From: Acetobacteraceae bacterium
GTDB lineage: Bacteria > Pseudomonadota > Alphaproteobacteria > Acetobacterales > Acetobacteraceae
Reading direction: 5' to 3'
Assembly (NCBI GenBank): GCA_003164305.1
Contig: PLSZ01000036.1
Coordinates: 1-20,024, forward strand
Length of the DNA: 20,024 nucleotides
This document shows, one piece after another, positions 13,001 to 19,000 of the stretch. How positions within the stretch are numbered: position 1 is the first letter of the stretch; every line of letters begins with the position of its first letter. The notes under the pieces are model-generated. The model made no database searches. It was not told the DNA's origin and was given only the letters and a program-made list of their open reading frames with translations. The position numbers were made by a program, and so were the translations under genes.

Positions 13001-16000
13001 GGCGCGACCGCGACCGGCGACACGGTGTACGGCAACGTGGACGGTATCTTCGCCGGCACCAACGCGATCGTCGAGGACAATGTCGCTTACGACAACAGCG
13101 GCGCCGGGATTCTCTACATCAACGCGCCCGGTTTGAACGACAACGACAACGGACCGGCCTCGATCTCCGGTAACACGGTTTATGACAATGGGATCGGCAT
13201 TTCCGGCAACGATATCTATGCCGGCGTGACGATCCCGATCGCCAATAACCTGATCTACCAGAACGCGACGGCCGGAATTTCGCTGACCAACGGGTTCAAT
13301 CAGCAAGTCGTCAACAACACGATCGACGAACTGACGGGCGCCGGAATTTGGATCTCCGGCACCATCGTGACGACGACGATCGAGAACAACATCATCGCCG
13401 TCACCGCCGGCCCGGCGTTGCAGGTGGCGCCAGCGGCTGAGAATGGCCTTGTCAGCGACTACAACTTCTTCGACCTCAGCGGCACCGGCGCGGTCGGAAG
13501 CTGGGAGGCCATCAGCTACGGCAGCCTCAGCGGCTGGTACTACGCGACCGGACTGGATCAACACAGCCAGACCGGCGATCCAGACTTCGTCGATCCGGCG
13601 GGCGCCAACGGCGATCTGGGATTCTTGTCGTTGCCTGGCACCGCATCGGTGATCACCGTCGCGTCGCCCAGCGGCTACGCGGACACCGGGGTCTGGACCT
13701 CCGCCACCGGCACCGGAGGCGCCGGCACGTCCGCGCTGCAGACGGCGGCCGGGTCGGGCGGCACCGCGACCTGGTCGTTCAGTGGCCTCACGCCAGGTGC
13801 TGTGTATCAGGTCGCGGCGAACTGGCCGATGTTCAATTCCAACGAGGGGGAGGCACGCTACACGGTGCGCGACGCCAATGGTGTCGTTATCGCGCAGGGC
13901 GTATTCAACCAGAACGACGTCGCATCGAGCGGCCTGACCGCCGACAGCGCCGGGTTCAACGCGATCGGCCAGATCACCGCGACGACCGGCGCGATCACGG
14001 TGACGTTAAGCGGCGTCGATGGGGCCGAGGTGATCGCCGACGCCGCGTTCGTGCAGGAGGTCGGCATCAACGAAGGCGCCGACGACGACTTCCATCTGGT
14101 GGCCAGCTCACCGGCGATCGACGCAGGCAATCCCGCGTCGCCGTTCACGACGGAGCCAGCGCCAAACGGCGGCCGGGTCAATCAAGGTTACGATGGCGAT
14201 ACGCCGGCAGCCCAGACCGGCGGCTCCACGCAAACGTTGTTCGTCACCAACCCGGCCCAGTACGGCAAGTACGAGGTTGGCCAACTGGTGCCGATCGACA
14301 TCGCCGGCGACGATCTGGGACAAAGCCAGGCGGTGTTGCTGATGGCCGCCGGCGGTGGCCCGATCGTCAACGCGACCGAGGGCAACTGGCAGGCCGGCGC
14401 CTTCCAGACCACCGGCACGAGCTTCACCAATACGGCGTCCATCACTGGCCTGAGCGGCATACCGAACGCGTTGTTCGCCAACGGTGCCGAGGCCGCCAAC
14501 GCCACCCCTGGAACCGCGCTGAATTTCGCGCTTCCGGCGGCGAATGGCGGCTACACGCTGCGGCTTTTCTTCGCGGACGCGAATTCGACGGCCGCCGGAC
14601 AGGACGTGTTCAACATCGTCGTCAACGGCACCACGCTGGTCGCCAACTACGACGCCTTCGCCGCCGCCGGCGGACAGAACAAGGCGGTGGAGCTCGATCT
14701 GCCGGTCAACGTGTCCGGCGGAACCGGGGTCAACCTCAGTTTCGTCAACGCCTCGGGCACTTACGACGCGTTCGTCAATGGCATCGAGCTGGATCAGGCC
14801 GTGCCGGGCGCGCTTACGCCGCTGGCGAACATCGCGGTGTCCACCAACAATGGCCAGACCTGGTCGACCATCGCCACCGATGTGCCGATCAATCGTTTCG
14901 GTCAGGCGCAGTACGACTGGACCGTCGATCGCACGTCGGCCGGAAGCACCGCGTTGATCCGGGTGACGTCCGGCACGGTGACCGCCACGTCGCAACCGTT
15001 CCTGCTCGCCAATGGCGGCACCAGTTTTTATATCAACGACGAGTCCCAGACCGGCGATCAATACACCACGGCCATCGGCAACGATGCCAACTCCGGCAAG
15101 TCGCCCGATCAGCCGATGGAAAGCCTCGCGGCGTTGCTGCGCGCGTATCCGATCGGGCCGGGCGACACGATCTTTGTCGATACCGGCAATTACCTCTCGA
15201 CGACGCCGATCGTGCTGCCGGCGTCCGAAAGCGGAACGCTCGCCGAGCCGGTCGTCATCACCGGCCCCCCCAACGGCGGCACGGCGGTCATCGACCGCGG
15301 CAATACCGTGATCGGTACCGGCGTGATCGATGACGACAGCGCGAGCCATGTGACGATCGAGAACCTGGCGCTGACCGGCGCTGAAGAAGGCGTCTTCATC
15401 CGCGGCGCCTCGATCGGCGTCACCTTGTCGAACGATACGATGTTCGGCAACGCCAACGAGGGTATTTACCTCGCCAATGGCGGAACGATCTCCGGCCTGA
15501 CCATCGCCGACAGCGTGATCCGTAACAACGCGAGCGTGGGCATCGCCTTCAACGGCAACGAGGACTTCGGCATCGCCGCGACATTGTCGAACAATCAGGT
15601 CTACGACAACGCTGGCGACGGCATCGACGTGGTGGATTGGGCGAACGCCGTGACGATCGCCGGCGGCTCGGTTTTCGATAATATGGGTCTGGGCCTTAGC
15701 CTGACCGCGACGATCACCGTCTCGGGCGTTCAGGTTTACGGCAACGCGAAAGACGGGATCGACGTCTATTCCGGCTTCGGACCGCCGACCGTTTCCGGCG
15801 ACACGGTTTATTCCAATGCCAAAGCGGGGATCTACGCCGAGGGCGGACTGGTGACCGGCAACCTGGTGTACGACCAGGTCGGCACCGCCGACGCCGCGAT
15901 CGAACTGGATTTTGGCGCCACCGGCTCCGGCAACACCGTCTACGGCAGCAGCACCGGACTGGGCCTTGAAGACACCGCGGAAGCGTTGAACAACGTCGTC

Positions 16001-19000
16001 TACGGTAGCAGCGGCGACGGCATTTCGCTGGAATACACGAATTACAATTACACGATCACCGGAAACATTCTCTACGGCAACGAAATCGGCATCGGCGGCG
16101 GCGGCACATCCAGCGAGATCGAAAACAATCTGATCTACAACAACGTCGCCAGCGGGATCGCGATCACCAGCGGTGCCACGCTGTCGATCCTCAACAACAC
16201 GGTGTACCAGCCCACGGGTCAGGCGTTGACGCTCGCCGGGGTGTCGGACGTGACGGTGGAGAACAACATCCTTTGGGTGAACGTCGGCGACATCGTCAAT
16301 GTCGCATCCGGCGCCACGACCGGCTTCCTGAGCGATTACAACCTCTATTATCTGGGCGCCGACAGCACGCCGGCGACGCTCGGCCTGTGGCAAGGCACCA
16401 CCGAAGCGACCTTGTCCGGCTGGCAAACCGCGAGTGGACAGGACAAGATCGGCAGCAAAGTCGGCAATCCCGATTTCGTGGACATGACCGGCGCGGACGG
16501 TATAATTGGCGGACCGGGCACGCCCGTCGGCGCGGGGTATGACGACGATTTTGAGTTACAGAAGGGCTCCCCCGCCATCAACGCCGGCAACGGCTACGCG
16601 GCGCCCGCGACGGATCTCCTGGGCCAGGCGCCGCATGACGATCCGGCGACGGCGAACGGGCCGGTGCTGTACGTGCAAAGCAACAGCGCGGCGGTGGCGC
16701 CAGGCGGCGGGACATTGCTCAGCGTGCCGGCGGATGGCGGGGTCGCGACGTATACGTTGCCGTTCAGCTTCAGCTTCTTTGGCGTGTCGTACAGCAGCGT
16801 GATCGTTTCGTCGCAGGGCTACCTGCAATTCGCCGGTCCGGACGACACCGGCGGGGACACGCCGAGCATGGCTGGCCTGCTGGCGAACGCCCGGATCGCG
16901 CCGTTCTGGTCGAATTTCAACACGGCCGCGGCGACCGGCGACGGCGTGTTCGTTTCGGCTACGGCGACTTCGGTCACCTTCCGCTGGTTGGCCGGTCTCA
17001 GTTCGAACCCGGTCAATGTCGCCGTCACGCTGAACAGCAATGGAAGTTTCAGCTTCGCGTATGGCGCCGGCAACGCGAACCGCGCTCCGGTCATCGGCGT
17101 TTCGGCGGGCAACGGCGTGCTCTATGCGCTGTCCACGGCGAACGGCAACGCCACGATGGCGAACGCGGCGGTGGAGACCTGGACCCCTCACCCGGGCGAC
17201 GCCGGCATCGGCGCGCTCGAGTTTCTGGGCAACAGCGCCGACACCACGCCGCCGACGGTCGTTTCGGTGACGCCGATCCCCGTCAACAACGGGACCACCG
17301 GGCTGGCGTTCACCAGCCTGACGGTCTCGGTCAGCGAACCGCTCGACCTGGTCAGCGCCGATAGTCCGGCGAACGACAGCCTGATCAGGGCCGACAGCAA
17401 CGGCCAGTTCAACACGACCGGCGCTGTCGCGATCCCGGTCGATCCGGTTTACGTTCCCGGTTCCACGACGGTGACGTTGCGGTTACCGAACGGCGCGCTG
17501 GCGCCAGGCGAATACCAACTGACGTTGTCGGGCACACGGGCGATCTTCGATACCTCGGCCAACGCGCTGGCCGGCAACGGCACCACGACGGGGACCAACT
17601 ACGTCACGGTCTTCACCATCAACCGCGCCTCCGACGTGGCGCCGGTGGCGACGGCGCAAAGCGTGACGGTGGCGGAGGACGCCTCGGTTCAGATCGTGCT
17701 GGCGGCGACCGATCAGCAAGGCAATTCGCTGACCTACAGCGTCGCCACGCCGCCGGCCCAGGGCGCCGTCCCGGCGATCGTCAATGGCGACACGCTGACC
17801 TACACGCCGGACGCCAACTTCTTTGGCGCCGACAGCTTCGTCTTCCAGGCCACCGATCCCGACGGCGAGTCCAGCCAGGCCTCGGTCGGCGTGACGATCA
17901 CGCCCATCGATCAACCGCCGGTCGCGTTGGCGCAAAATGTCAGCGTTATGCACGACATGGCCCAGTTGATCGTACTGGGCGGGAGCGACGCGGAAACGCC
18001 GGCGAGTGAGTTGATCTATGCGATAGCGACGCAACCGTCATATGGCACGCTGACGGCGGTGCCGGGCAACGGCGATGCGTTCGTCTACACGCCGGAGCCC
18101 GGTTACCTGGGTGTCGATGATTTCAGCTTCACGGTGACCGATACCGGCAATCCAGCCGGCAATCTGTCCGATGCGACGTCCAGCGCCCCGGCGACGGTCG
18201 AGATCGCGGTGCTCGATTCGGCGCCGCTCGGCGTGCCCGCCCGCTTCACGACGCGGGAGAACGTGCCGCTGAACGTCCCGGCGGCGACGGGCGTGTTGGC
18301 GAGCGATCTGGACAGCGCGGGAGACGCGCTGACGGCGGCGTTGGCGACGGGGGTGGCGCACGGGACATTGTTGCTGAACGCCAACGGCTCGTTCGTTTAC
18401 ACGCCGGCCGCCGGGTTCAGTGGGACGGACAGCTTCACTTACATGCCGCATGGGGCGTTCTCGGTGGGGGCATCGGTGACGGTGACAATCACGGTGGCCG
18501 CCACGGGTGCCGCGCCGCCGACGCCGCCGTCGCCTCCCTCCGGGGGGCTGGCGGCGCCGGCCGCCGGTTTGCCGGTGTCGGGGGGGGGTGGCGCCGGGAT
18601 CGCGACTGCCGATGCCGAGGAGAGCGCCGTGACCGGCACGGCGGCCGCCACGGGCGCCGCCGCCCCTGTTCTCGCGGGGGCCACGCCAGCCGCCATTCAG
18701 TTGACGTCCGCGGCGCGAATCGCTTCCGCGGTTGTCGCCGGACCACTGGCTGAGACGGCGTCAGCGGGCGCGTCTCCGATCGCCGCGGTGGCTCTCCCGT
18801 CGCGCGCTGTCCTCGCGATGCCGGCGCCATGGTCCGGGCCATGGGCCGACACGCCAGGTCTGGCGCCGATCGTGTTGCCGGACATCACCGTTCCAGGTGA
18901 CGAGACGTCGTCGCTGATGCTGCCGGCGATTCCGGAGATTTCGCAACTGCCGCGGGCGTTCGCGGCGGCGGCGCGTCGTTATACCGAGGTGGCGCCATCC

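Noticed and set aside
15261..15271. C7 tract as a second slippage site
   Set aside because: Seven bases is short and it lies mid-protein; slippage would simply kill the protein, with no special geometry.
14108..16426. 772-codon open frame on the - strand
   Set aside because: Same reason: antisense shadow of modules C and D, with no recognisable fold and no ribosome site; its apparent repeats mirror those of the + strand.
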